A stretch of DNA of 64,000 nucleotides from Biomphalaria glabrata. Taxonomy: Eukaryota; Mollusca; Gastropoda; Planorbidae. Position numbers and translations under genes: made by a program. Below the pieces are notes generated by a model, which saw only the letters and a list, made by a program, of their open reading frames with translations, did not search any database and was not told the DNA's origin. Below, in pieces: positions 1 through 11,392 of this stretch (positions are counted from its first letter, which is position 1; every line of letters starts with the position of its first letter). The DNA lies in assembly GCF_947242115.1 (NCBI RefSeq), contig NC_074712.1:21042915-21106914 (forward strand), written 5' to 3'.

Positions 1-160
1 ACGTCTGTATTATAGAAGATAACTTAAGATGTCATCAACTTCAGAAGTTCACACTGGGAAATCCTCCATAAAGATTTGGCCTCAGTGTTTGATTTTTGCA
101 GAACAGGAAGAAGTTGTATGTGCGGTTCCAAGCTCAAAGTTGTCGAGACAGACTCGGCCT

Positions 161-509
161 TAAGATTTGTTATACATAGGTCCTAACGAACAATCGATGT
201 ATTACGTAGACAAGGTTCACGTCTGAAGAGACAAAAGCCGTGCCTTTAAGATTTGTTATACATAGGTCCTAACGAACAATCGAGGTATTACGTAGACAAG
301 GTTCACGTCTGAAGAGACAAAAGCCGTGCCTTAAGATTTGTTATACATAGGTCCTAACGAACAATCGATGTATTACGTAGACAAGGTTCACGTCTGAAGA
401 GACAAAAGCCGTGCCCTTAAGATTTGTTATACATAGGTCCTAACGAACAATCGAGGTATTACGTAGACAAGGTTCACGTCTGAAGAGACAAAAGCCGTGC
501 CTTTAAGAT
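161..509. repeat. 85/86-bp tandem array, four copies
   Basis: Four head-to-tail copies start near 161, 247, 332 and 418, each opening with TAAGATTTGTTATAC. Copies 1 and 3 carry CGATGT where copies 2 and 4 carry CGAGGT. The array is therefore best read as a duplicated dimer of about 171 bp. No coding function is seen. Confidence 0.9.
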
Positions 510-1355
510 CAGTGAAAGTTTGGAAAGGTTTGACCATGAGTGGTAAGTAGCTATGAAGTTTAACAGTACCATCAAACGTCAATATTTTTTGATTTAACAG
601 TACTAACAAACGTAATCAATACTTTTCCTCTATTATGCTCAACTTCCTCTAAATGGGGATAGCCTGGCTGTGGCCTGATTGTACATCGTCCTTCGCTCAA
701 GCTTAGGTCTCTGTAAATGACAATTTTCACGATGATGCAGGATGTAATCATATTGTTCATACACAGTGTTACAGTTACTGAGACTAAACTGACATTAACT
801 ACAGGAACTACTTGCGAAACGTAAATAAAAGTAGATAAAATATAACGTTTATTTACAGGACATCAATCCAATTTTCAGGGTAATATTTGATGAGTATAAT
901 TTTCCAGCTTCACTTACTAAGTCCATCACTTGACAAAACAACTATTAGCTTCAACTTCTTAAATTCATCTGTTTAGAACCACTTACGACAACTTGTTACT
1001 ACATACTATATGACCACAACTAATGGAGTTGACAAACTTCTGACTAAACTCAATTTACTTCTATCAACTAACTTTAAATCAACTTTCTCTCGACTGACGA
1101 GGTTATGGCTCATTGAGCCCAGTAATACCTACCTTGGTGAGGCCGAAGAGTGTGCCCCACGAGGGAGTTCTTTTTTATTACTACAATGTACTGCTACTAT
1201 TTAAACCACTTGACAACAATAAAACTGACAACTGTAAAGGATTATCTCATTTTGAGAAAAAAAACTACTGCATGTGATCAGTCTAGCTGCTTTGAGGCCC
1301 AAACATCATGTATTTTCTACTTTTCTTACTTATTCTAGTTGTTTTTTTTTTACAA
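510..1355. other. AT-rich stretch with nothing recognised
   Basis: Only short spurious open frames are present. I see no splice-bounded exon, no transposon end and no tandem structure. Confidence 0.5.
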
Positions 1356-2180
1356 ACTTATAACACCTCATTCTGTCTGTCTGGTAAAAATTGCGTACAC
1401 ATTCTCCCACATCCAATCTCGGATCAAGCTGAAATTTTGCACAATTATTTCTTTTACCGGTTCCGCAAGGTTGTCATTGCCGGAAGTGGTAATGGATGTA
1501 ATCACTCCACTACCTATAAAATGCTTCCAAATGGCATGCGTCTCGAATAGCCTCTGACAACCAGTCCAACTCCTGGCCTTCACGTGTGGCTCAGATATTG
1601 AGTTCGGCGGAACTGTTCTCACTAACAGGAGAAGGGGCAAAGGCGAGTAACTGGCGCCTTAACCAGTAAGCTTCGGGCAGGAGGGGCTCGTTAGCCATGA
1701 CTGGCTACCCACCTAAGAGAAAGAAAACTCTGAATTCAAACCTCTGTTACCTTGCAGCTATACCCAATCATGAGAAAGGCTTCGGGAGTCAACCCTGAGG
1801 AAAAATCAGGAGCTGGCGACCCTAAGGCAGTTTGCAGCACCCAGTGCTACACTCTGGCAGAACCTGCGACGCCGCTGACCCCAAACTGTATCGGCACTGC
1901 CGTTCCTTTGGATACATCAGCTGCGTGGAGAGGTGGGAACTGATGTGTGGGCGACATCGTTCCGACCACAGCTAATGCCCAGGCATTCATCTCACCGAGA
2001 TGATCGATAGTCGCTTCGCGACTGAAGGAGGCCATAGAATTTCTTTTACCTGACAACACAAGAATCAATTTTAAAAAAAATTACCAATTAGTTAATTAAC
2101 TATTGTTAATAAACTATTTAATTTGATATCTCGAACAAGGGGAAGAAATTGTACTTGACTGAAGTGGTGGTATAAGTGAG
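1356..2180 (+). repeat. Dispersed repeat A, copy split by an insertion
   Basis: The text beginning CTCATTCTGTCTGTCTGG and running through TCGGATCAAGCTGAAATTTTGCACAATTATT recurs at 24015-24273, and its first part recurs at about 28240-28330. In this copy the sequence stops at 1458 and resumes at 2039 (CTGACAACACAAGAATCAAT, matching the continuation in the 24-kb copy). The family is not named here. It has no coding capacity and may be a SINE body or a non-autonomous element. Confidence 0.7.
1459..2038 (+). mobile_element. 580-bp retroposon-like insertion with 12-bp target duplication
   Basis: ATTTCTTTTACC occurs at 1447-1458 and again at 2039-2050, exactly flanking this block, which interrupts dispersed repeat A. 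A diverged second copy of its middle (about 1580-1890) lies at 55376-55695. A 12-bp duplication is typical of LINE-mobilised insertions. The text resembles a 5' untranslated or SINE-like module, but there is no clear poly(A) tail and I do not recognise an ORF. Confidence 0.75.
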
Positions 2181-2264
2181 TCTTCTTTAAAGGTCGTCGT
2201 CTGAGGCGTAGTGAACACAAACATGAAATAGTAACAATAGATAACTCTACAATATTACATCTTC

Positions 2265-2605
2265 TTCGCTGGCGGAGTGTTTACCGTGTTGGCTTGAGAA
2301 GCCTGAATTCAGTTCGTTCACCTTTTTTATAAATAATTTTTAAAAAACGATCCCCAAATACTGGATCCTTTCTCCCCTGGTTCAGAGAAATGATAGAATC
2401 ATAGCGTATTGAGAAAGTTAAGAGCATGAAATTGCGCTAATCAAAAACAATTGGTGAAAATATTTCTAATCGCAAAGAGTTATTATTGTTAAGATCTATT
2501 ACAAATTTAATTACACGACTGATCCAAGCTAATTGATACAAATAATATAAGCTTTTTTGTTAAAAATGTTTTTTTATTATTTCGCTTGTTTGTTAGCGCT
2601 GAGGT
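2265..2605 (+). mobile_element. tRNA-derived SINE, copy 1
   Basis: The head (GGCGGAGTGTTTACC followed by GCCTGAATTCAGTTCG) resembles a degenerate tRNA A box and B box. The body, with GAGAAAGTTAAGAGCATGAAAT and TATTTCTAATCGCA, is shared over roughly 230 bp with a second copy at 34149-34545. Two diverged copies sharing both head and body support a tRNA-derived SINE family. Pol III activity is inference only. Confidence 0.65.
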
Positions 2606-2998
2606 ACACAAAATTTCAGAATTGATCAACATTTACCTTGAGTATATTGCATTAACCTTAACATGAGGAATGTCCAGACCGTAACAATTTCTATGTTCAT
2701 GTCTCTGGTAAAAATATTATTCCTTCTAACCTTATTCTCTTCTTTCCTCTTGCTGCAATAAAGGAAAATATATTAGCATAGACCTACAACAAAACTGTAC
2801 ATATTAAACATTTATAACATGTTGTGGAGATAAAGAAGAGAATCAATAGAACTTATTAGTGTTAAGTGGTTACATTTATTTCAACCTCTTTTTCACTTAG
2901 TTGAAGAAATGGTGAAAAATGTCAAAAGTTTTTCCATTTCTGCTGTTGCCTCATTCTCTTTTTTCATAGTCAAAAAGTGGAAGAAAGGTGATCAAAAC
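2606..2998. other. AT-rich spacer
   Basis: Nothing recognised between the SINE and the minisatellite. Confidence 0.5.
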
Positions 2999-3710
2999 TT
3001 GGAAGTACAAGTCAGTCAAGTACAAGTCAGTTAAGTACAAGTCAGTCAAGTACAAGTGAGTCAAGTACAAGTCAGTCAAGTACAAGTCAGTAAAGTACAA
3101 GTCAGTCAAGTACAAGTCAGTCAAGTACAAGTCAGTCAAGTACACGTCAGTCAAGTACACGTCAGTCAAGGTCACGTCAGTCAAGTACACGTCAGTCAAG
3201 TACAAGTGAGTCAAGTACAAGTCAGTCAAGTACAAGTCAGTCAAGTACAAGTCAGTCAAGTACAAGTCAGTCAAGTACACGTCAGTCAAGTACACGTCAG
3301 TCAAGTACATGTCAGTCAAGTACAAGTGAGTCAAGTACACGTCAGTCAAGTACAAGTCAGTCAAGTACAAGTCAGTCAAGTACAAGTGAGTCAAGTACAA
3401 GTGAGTCAAGTACAAGTCAGTCAAGTACACGTCAGTCAAGTACACGTCAGTCAAGTACAAGTCAGTCAAGTAAAATTCAGTCAAGTACAAGTCAGTCAAG
3501 TACAAGTCAGTCAAGTACAAGTCAGTCAAGTACACGTCAGTCAAGTACAAGTCAGTCAAGTACAAGTCAGTCAAGTACACGTCAGTCAAGTACACGTCAG
3601 TCAAGTACAAGTCAGTCAAGTACACGTCAGTCAATAACAACTCAGTCAATCACAAGTCAGTCAATCACAAGTCAGTCAATCACAAGTCAGTCAATCACAA
3701 GTCAGTCCAT
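2999..3710. repeat. 15-bp minisatellite, about 47 units
   Basis: The unit TCAAGTACAAGTCAG is repeated with point variants (ACAC, GTGAG). The last few units change to TCAATCACAAGTCAG. Because 15 is divisible by three and the unit has no stop in one frame of either strand, long frames run both ways: VSQVQ repeats on plus (3056-3637) and LYLTD repeats on minus (2951-3649). I regard both as by-products of the repeat, because there is no splice site, promoter or non-repeat protein sequence attached. Confidence 0.9.
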
Positions 3711-3747
3711 TGTCTTCCCTATGGAAAATGAATATTCAAGCCATGGT

Positions 3748-6700
3748 TGTTGATATGTGTTTTATATAGGTTGCACCACTCGGTGTTTGGGAGTAACATC
3801 TCTTGTAACTGTTGTCAACCAAGATGGCGTAAGATTAAACAGCTGATTTGGTGTCTATAGTTGATACCTAGAGTTTTGTTATTATTCGTTCATGTTAATT
3901 AACATGGTTTCAGCGGTGGGATTCTACATACGCAACATAATTAAACGTTATAGATAGTAATGTCAGTGAAAATTTTCGTCATTGGAGAAGACAAGTCGAA
4001 CTATTTCTATAAGAAATAGGAGCGGAAGAAAAACCTAAAATCAGACAAAAAGCAATATTACTACATTGTGCTGGACCTCAGGCCCAAGAGATTTGTGAGC
4101 AGTTGCAGTATGATGAGGATGAAGACGTGAATGACCTGCAAATATTACTAAAGAAATTACACAGCTATTGCAACCCTAGAAAAAATGAAGTTCTGGAAAC
4201 TTTCAGATTTTGAAACATAGAAAATGTGTCTTCATGTGATATGTTGATTACGCAGCATAGAGCTCAGGCTGAAAAATGCAATTTTAAGGAAAAGGATAGA
4301 ATGATTAGAGACAAAATTGTATTTTCCGTAGAGAAAAGACTGCAGGAAAGATTATTGAATCACGATGATTTCACATTAAAGAAGTGTTTAGAGATATGCC
4401 AAACTTATGAACAAACTGCAAAAGGATTAGCAGAGATGAATAAACAAACAGTTGTAAGTATAGATAAAGTAGAACAAAAGAAAAATGACAACAGAGACCA
4501 GCTAATCCATTGTTGGTTTTGTGGAGGCAGAATGAGGTGAATCATGCCCAGCTTGGGGAAAACAATTGCAACAAATGCAAATTATTTTGCAGTTAAGTTC
4601 AAAACTTAGAATAAAATACATATTCATAATGCCATGGATGAATTTGACCAAGAAGAACACTTAAACTCAATAAATGTGTTGAACATCAATAGAGACAGAA
4701 TTACAGCACTATTCATGCTAAATGGTCAACAAATAAAATTTCAACTGGACACTGGAGCAGATGGTAACATTATATGTAAGAAATATGTTAAAAAGACACA
4801 AATTAAGAAGACTGTTCAAACGCTAACAATGTGGAACTATTCCAAATTAAAAACAGAGGGCACTGCTAACTTAATAATAACGAATATAAAAACAAAAAAG
4901 AACTATTTGGTAATACTCACAGTTGTAGAGAACCATTATCAATGTTTATTAGGCCGTAAAACATGCCAAAGTTTAAGTCTGATCACAATAAATGAAGATA
5001 GATTCAGATTTAGGTGAAACATCATTAACTGTCAATGAGAACATAGCTCCAGTGGTATCACCTTGTCGTAATATACCATTTGCATTTCAAAAGAAAGTGG
5101 AAGCAGAAATAGAGACATTAGTAAAAAAAAAAATAATTAATTCCTGTAAATGAACCAACAGATTGGGTCAGCCAGATGGCCGTGGTTCAAAAGCCAAATG
5201 GGGATTGCACTGACCCAAGACATCTAAACACTGCTTTGGGATGTGGTCAGTCCAAAGAAGAAGCAGAAAAAGGACACTCTGACAAACTGAAGAGATTAAG
5301 AGAGAGATGCAAAGAGAAACGCATTAAATTAAATTAAACGAAAACAGTAGAGAAACAAGAGCAGATAAGTTTCATGGGACACTGCATTAGTGTGCAAGGC
5401 ATAAAGCCTGACACAAAGAAGATCAAAGCTATTCTGGAAATGAAGAAACCAGAAAATAGCCAGGAAGCAAGAAAATTATGTGGAATGGTGCAGTATTTGT
5501 CAACATTTTTAAACAATCTCGCCAAAGTGTCTCAACCATTAAGAGAACTAACAAAGAAAGATTGCAATTTTAGATGGACTGAAAAATGTGAAAGTGCATT
5601 CAACAAGATAAAGACAATGATTACCAATACTACAACAGTCCCTATATTCTACAACTCCGACAAGAAACTCGAAATACAAGTGGACAGTAGTCAACATGGA
5701 CTTGGAGCTGCACAAATACAAGAAGGACAACTAATAGAATTTGCCTCTAGAGCATTAACACCAACTGAAAATCGGTGGGCTCAGATTGCCTTAGTTTTTG
5801 GACTAGAAAGATTAATCAATATACATTTGGAAGACATGTCATAATCATGAATAATAAGCCACTTACAAACATCTTAAGGAAGCCTCTAAACCAGGCTCCA
5901 AGAAGATTACAACACTTGATGTTAAGGAGCAATCGTTATGATTTCTTATTTCAGTGGGTAGAAGGAAACATTTTATACATTGCTGACACATTATCACTAC
6001 TGTGCAATCAAGAGGAGAAGCAAGATGAAGTTTTTAACATATGCCAGACACAAGTTGTGGACATACCGGATCCATTATTAGAAAGAATAAAACAAGAAAC
6101 AGGCTTAGATGACACGTTAAATAAATTATCAAAGCAAATTATGAATGGATGGCCTCAAAGAAAACAAGATTTAGACAACAGGGTAAAACCATATTTTGAT
6201 TTTGCTGATACTTTGGGATTTAGTAATGGAGTAATTTTAAAAGGAGAAAGGGTAGTCATACCTTTCAGTATGCGTCAAGAAATGAAGAAAAACCTGCACA
6301 CAGCACACATTGCATATGATGGAATGATGAGGAGGGCCCGACAGACGATGTTCTGGCCAGGCATGGCTGATGAAATAAAGCAGATGGCAGAGACATGCAC
6401 CGCGTGTCAAGAAAAAAAAACTATAAACTAGAGAGAAACACTTATACAACATGATGAAGGAAATGTTCCATTGGGAAAAAGTTGGAGCTGACCTGATGGA
6501 AGTGGATGGAAGACAGTATCTAATAACTGTTGATTATTACACTAATTTTATTGACTATGATTATCTATCAACATCACAAGATGTGATTAGAAAATTTAAA
6601 GGACAATTTGCTCGTTTTGGTGTTCCAAAAATTTTAGTAACAGATGGCGGTCCGCAATTTACTTCAAATGAGTTTTTGAGATTCACAAAGAGATGGAATC

Positions 6701-7319
6701 ACTCACATCAGATCAGATCCTAATTATCCGAGAACAAATGAGAAGGCTGAAGCTGCTGTAAAGATAATGAAGAATTTAATACTGAAAACTAAACATAATG
6801 GTGATGATCAATATGGAACTGGAACTCAGAAACACACCTCGGCAATGTAATGGATTTAGCCCAGCTGAAATGTGCCTCAAAAGAAGTCCTTGGACATTGA
6901 TTCCCAACACTTCAAAGTGTTTAATTGAACATGTAACTGAGAAGAAACAGAATGTACCAGACAATAATTGTGATAGTAATAAGCCAGCTGGAACTAGCAT
7001 TCGAGAAACAAATAGACCATTGTGGCATAGGAATTATGATATGTACCAAGAACTTTTATGACAATATTAATATGTATGTTGATATATTTATTCTATATGT
7101 GTCACAGTATCTATTGAAATTTATTTTTATTTTTAATTGTTACAATATTTATAAAATGTGTTATTAATTTTGTTATTTTAATTGCAAATATTTCTGATAT
7201 ATGTTTTGTTGGCTATAGAAAATGAAGGATGTTGATGTGTGTTTTATATAGGTTGTACCACTCGGTGTTTGGGAGTAACATCCCTTGTAACTGTTTTCAA
7301 ACAAGATGGCGTAAGATTA
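3748..7319 (+). mobile_element. Ty3/gypsy-family LTR retrotransposon fossil
   Basis: A 3.6-kb element lies between two direct repeats of about 90 bp (3748-3837 and 7230-7319) that differ at about five positions, near 6%, so the insertion is old. In order it shows a gag region with one CWFCG zinc-knuckle-like motif (about 3960-4540), an aspartic protease with LDTGADG (about 4634-5017), reverse transcriptase and RNase H text (about 5040-6000), and an integrase with a zinc-binding region followed by a core with VTDGGPQF (about 6230-6720). There is no envelope. The gene order is Ty3/gypsy-like, resembling the invertebrate K02A2.6/Mag-type lineages. It is broken, with several interruptions. The terminal repeats are unusually short, and no exact target duplication was found. 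Confidence 0.85.
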
Positions 7320-7520
7320 TAATAGGAAAAAATACTTTTAATTGTTGTTTTAAATTACGTTCCACTTAAATGCATATTAAATAGATTTTTTCTCCTTAAA
7401 AAAAAAGGAAACATTATTTTGTAAATGTAATATTTAGTATAACGCGTAAATTGCCGCGTCGCAGCATCATAACAGGACATTTAATTATCTAAAAGAATTT
7501 TTATTTTTTTACTGAAATGT
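7320..7520. repeat. AT-rich dispersed repeat B, copy 1
   Basis: ATTGTTGTTTTAAATTA followed by AAATAGATTTTTTCTC recurs at about 12000-12090 and again at about 12130-12215. Both places are next to LINE 3' ends, so this may be flanking or 3' untranslated sequence of that LINE family. Confidence 0.55.
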
Positions 7521-7539
7521 TGTTTTTTTTTAGATTGAA

Positions 7540-7865
7540 CTTTGCAAAAGTATTAGATCAATTAGATAATCATTATATACAATTAAATCAATTAGATATT
7601 TATTTTTAAAAAAACATCAGTTAGGCCAGGTTCGCATTTTGCTTTCCCTATCCGTTGGTCTGCTGGAACGTTGGGGCACCACACTGGATCTGTCAACTGT
7701 CTTTCTTCATTCTTCTCTGTAATTTGCCTTTGATAGAATTTCGTCCTGATGTTCTTTCTGAAAATATTGAAACCTGCCTTTTTACCTGCCTGGGACCACT
7801 TCGGAGGCCGATTTTTAGTTTGTGCTTCCACACAAACTGTCTTTGTAACCTTGTTTGTTTTTTTT
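7540..7865 (-). mobile_element. LINE 3' end (zinc-finger-tailed family), fragment
   Basis: On the minus strand the frame reads VWKHKLKIGLRS and continues into a 3' region ending CCTAACTGATG followed by AATGATTATCTAATT. The same text appears on the plus strand at 11730-11900, downstream of a LINE ORF2 tail. This is a truncated LINE 3' end. The first open frame on this strand (7592-7831) is just the tail in another frame. Confidence 0.7.
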
Positions 7866-7917
7866 TATTTTCCCTAAGACTACTTATTTTTAATATCTTA
7901 TTTTATCTTATATAATA

Positions 7918-8530
7918 CAGACGTTACTTCAGAAAAGAAGATGATTACGTCCTACGCATCATGCATTTAGTCATGCATATTAACCAATGACCTATATTCT
8001 GCCAAGTCAATTTTTTTCCTGGCTTGCTCAGGCAACCCATTCCATGCTCTAATAGCACTAGGGAAGAAGGAGTATTTGTACAAATTTGTCCTAGCATATG
8101 GGACGAGGAATGTGCCTTTATCTTTGTGTCTTTCAGAGTATTTTATTAAATTTTGTTTTTGTAATTGAAGTTTATGGGGGGGGGGGGGGTATGTATAATT
8201 GCAACTTTACTTATAAGTCTTCTGTCCTGAAGGCTTTCTAAATTTAGTGATTTTACTAAAGGTGTTACTCTAGTCAAATGTGAATATTCGTTTGTTATGA
8301 ATCTCACTGCTCTATTTTGTGTCTGTTCCAGTTTCTTAATATTTTCTTGAGTTGAGGGGTCCCAAACAGAGATGCATATTCTATTATTGGCCTGCCTAAC
8401 CAAGGTTAAAAAAACATTTAGTTTTATGTTCTTATTTAATTTATAGAAATGTCTTTTAATAAACCCTAATGCTTTGTTTGATTTTTTATAGTTTCATCAA
8501 TATGGGAATTCCATGACAGTGAATGCTTCA
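7918..8530 (-). mobile_element. CR1/L2-like LINE reverse transcriptase C-terminus, pseudogene
   Basis: The minus-strand translation gives ICISVWDPSTQENIKKLEQ and NRAVRFITNEYS, then across a frame change at the poly-G tract GTFLVPYARTNLYKYSFFPS, AIRAWNGLPEQAR and a terminal MHDA followed by a stop. This is the canonical extreme C-terminus of CR1/L2-type ORF2. The element is 5'-truncated and frameshifted by a G homopolymer near 8176. Further 3' ends of the same family are at 53990-54135 and 60912-61105. Confidence 0.85.
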
Positions 8531-8699
8531 CTCCATTACCACTTTCTTTTTAAAATGGGTGAGATAAACTATTACAATAATTAAAACCAAACTTCAATTA
8601 CTATTTATTTAGAGAACAAAATACCAAGACAAATGTAGAAAGGGGAATGTGTTCGAAGGACTAACTTTTTGTTATAGCCGTGGAAGGGGGGGGGGGATA

Positions 8700-9050
8700 G
8701 GCAAAAGTGTTACTAAAATTAACGGGCCCAAAATATGAGAGCTTTTATGTGTCGAGGGCACATTATGAAGTTAATCTTTCAAAATCAAGTCTATGTTTGG
8801 GACATTACAATGCGCAGGTAAAGAAGAAAAAAAAAGTAGGGTTCCAGAGAGAGAGAGAGAGAGAGAGAGAAGGAAAGAGGACGGACCGTAAAATTTCATT
8901 GTAACAGATACACTCATTTACGGGCTACAACCCTAAAATGTGGCCCATTTAATTAAAATTTTAAAAAAGAAAAGAAGGGGGTGTTTCGGTCAAAATAAAC
9001 AATAGAAAGCCTCGGGACAAATCAACGGGCGTAGCCGGTGCGTACTGCTA
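8700..9050 (+). repeat. Dispersed repeat with internal (GA)n
   Basis: The segment ATTACAATGCGCAGGT plus an A-rich run plus GGGTTCCAGAGAGAG recurs in reverse at 29600-29730. Both copies contain a (GA)n/(CT)n tract, so the microsatellite probably travelled with the element. The family is not identified. Confidence 0.55.
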
Positions 9051-9376
9051 GTTAATTATATAATTTATATAATTAAATTTAAAGATACTAATTATAAAAT
9101 ATATCAGAAATTGATACCGTTGATTAAAAAAAACAACAATTCATTGGAACAAAACTGGACATTCAGACTTGTATGAACTGGGCCGATATTATTCGAAATG
9201 ATAAGAACATTAGCAACTCCACTTGAAATATGTAGGCACACTCAACTCAAGTAAATAGTCAATGTTACAAAACTCACCTCACCTCTGTGAATACTTTGTT
9301 GTGAGGTGGTTAGAGATCTGGTTTGCTTGTACTTTAAAAATGTCTCAAGTTGTTGCTAAACCTGACAAGTTATCCC

Positions 9377-9903
9377 AGCGTTTCTCAAACTGTGGGGCGG
9401 GGGTACTACTTTCCTTCAAGAGGGGGAGGCGTTTAATTTATTTTTAATGGACAATATTCATAAATAAAAATAACGAAGTGAAAATGGAACTCTCACTAAA
9501 GTTTCAAAAATTTTTAAGAATTTCATCAACTGACATCGTTTCATCTTCTAGATAAGAACTTTTCAAACACCAGTTACCGTTTCCGTAAAAGGCTTTTCCC
9601 TACGTCTCAGCTAGAGTGGCAAGCTATACAATTATAAAACAGAAAGGTCTCATTTCTCACGCTTTTCGATGTCTTACTTATTATAAAGATGCTCTATATG
9701 TACCGCGAATGCCCCTTTATTGACATGCGCTTTTTTAAAAAATCATGTTGAATAATGCGCTGTGGAGCAAGGAGAAAATATTTCTGCAGTTCAGAACTTA
9801 GGTAAATGTCTCCGGGGCTCCAGAGAGCAGACAACAATGAAGTGGCTATGGGGGCGTGAGGAGGGGGAGTAGGCTAGCTTGGTGAACGTTTGAGAAACAT
9901 TGC
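9377..9903. mobile_element. Small hAT-like MITE
   Basis: The left end CAGCGTTTCTCAAACTGTGG and the right end GAACGTTTGAGAAACATTG form imperfect inverted repeats of the type seen in hAT elements. The interior has no transposase. No convincing 8-bp target duplication was found, so the exact ends are tentative. Confidence 0.5.
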
Positions 9904-10573
9904 GTTGACCTGTTATAGAACCATTGCACAACAACAACATGTTTTGTTTTTTCAAAAGACGCGGAAAACATTTTAGCGAACTGTTTTCCGATTAAGTTAC
10001 CGATAGACACAATTGTAGCAAGTCACACTCCTTCTTCTTTTAAGTTGCTATATCTAAAAATTTAATGACCTTTTTATCGCTATATTAATAGCTTTCGAGG
10101 GGACATGGAGGCTTGCCGATTAATCCAGTGGGTAAATATATGCTTGGGGCCACAATGTCACAAGAAATAAAGCTTGAACCTGTTGGAGTCTCTGCATGTA
10201 TATTGGCATAAGGAGTTGCTCCTAAACTCTAAACTTTCACCATCAGCTCCAAAAACAAGAGCGAATATTTATCTGTGCTCCATAGAACGATGGGTTCGAA
10301 GAATTAAATGATGTCTAGATCTATATCGCTTTCTTGATTTGATAACAAGGAGTTATTTTGACATACTTTGGCCATTTGTTTTATGAACAAGCTTACTTCC
10401 TTCACAACTTCCCTTATAAGATAAATAGACGCCATGAGCTATTACATAAATATAGTGCTTATGAACAGACGTTTTCACAAGTTTTTATGCTGTGATGTAT
10501 TTTCTAAAAAATGTGTAATACAACTTATTATTCTAAACTTGGTAACGTTTAAGAAACCATAGTGCTATGCAAC
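9904..10573. other. Unassigned spacer
   Basis: No exon, tandem repeat or transposon end could be supported here. Confidence 0.4.
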
Positions 10574-11392
10574 TGTTATAACTGTGGTGTCGACGCAAAA
10601 TGGTGAATAGTGTGTGCGGTCAGCTATTACGTGTAACACAGGTCTGCCTGCCGATTATTGGTCAACATTGTCAAAGGACAAGGGACAGTACTGGTATGAG
10701 CTCTGAACTGTCTCAGTGTAACGGTGATATGGACATGCGATCGGGGCCCAGAGATAACGACAGTGTGTAGGAGAGGCAGTTCAGTTCAGCACAGCGGGCC
10801 AATCCGGTACTGTTAGTCCTCAGTGAAGCCAATCCGGTACTGTTAGTCCTCAGTGAAGCCAGTCCGGTACTGTTAGTACTCAGTGAAGTCAGTCCGGAAC
10901 TGTTAGTCCTCAGTGAAGCCAGTCCGGTACTGTTAGTCCTCAGTGAAGCCAGTCCGGTACTGTTAGTACTCAGTGAAGTCAGTCCGGTACTGTTAGTCCT
11001 CAGTGAAGTCAGTCCGGTACTGTTAGTCCTCAGTGAGTCATTCCGGTACTGTTAGTCCTCAGTGAAGTCAGTCCGGTACTGTTAGTCCTCAGTGACGCCA
11101 GTCCGGTACTGTTAGTCCTCAGTGAAGCCAGTCCGGTACTGTTAGTCCTCAGTGAAGTCAGTCCGGTACTGTTAGTCCTCAGTGAAGTCAGTCCGGTACT
11201 GTTAGTCCTCAGTGAAGTCAGTCCTCGAGTACGAGTCCAGGATGAGACAGACTAGTAGAGTTTAATACGGCAATACGGTGATGTACCATTTGTAGTCAGT
11301 GTATCGTCTTGCCAATTATGTTTGCTAATTATTAAACGACCACATTAGTTTGGAACTCTTGTTGTCAAGTTCTTGAGTTGGTTGTTTTGTTG
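10574..11392 (+). mobile_element. LTR fossil carrying a 30-bp array
   Basis: The block begins TGTTATAACTG. It shares scattered blocks in the same order with the LTR at 55856-56334, including ACAAGGGACAGTACTG, GTCCAGGA and CTTGTTGTCAAG followed by TCTTG. It contains a large tandem array (10799-11228). It is incomplete and abuts a LINE tail. An LTR identity is inferred from the other copy, which has TG...CA-type ends. Confidence 0.6.
10799..11228. repeat. 30-bp tandem array, about 14 copies, inside an LTR
   Basis: The unit is AGTCCGGTACTGTTAGTCCT plus CAGTGAAGCC, with minor C/T and C/A variants. The matching LTR at 56 kb has a single related stretch (GGACTTTTGGTACCTTTAGG). The array therefore looks like local amplification of one LTR segment. 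Confidence 0.85.

Noticed and set aside
2951-3649. 232-codon minus-strand frame of LYLTD repeats as a gene
   Set aside because: It is entirely a by-product of a 15-bp minisatellite that is equally open on the other strand. No signal, splice site or unique sequence is attached.
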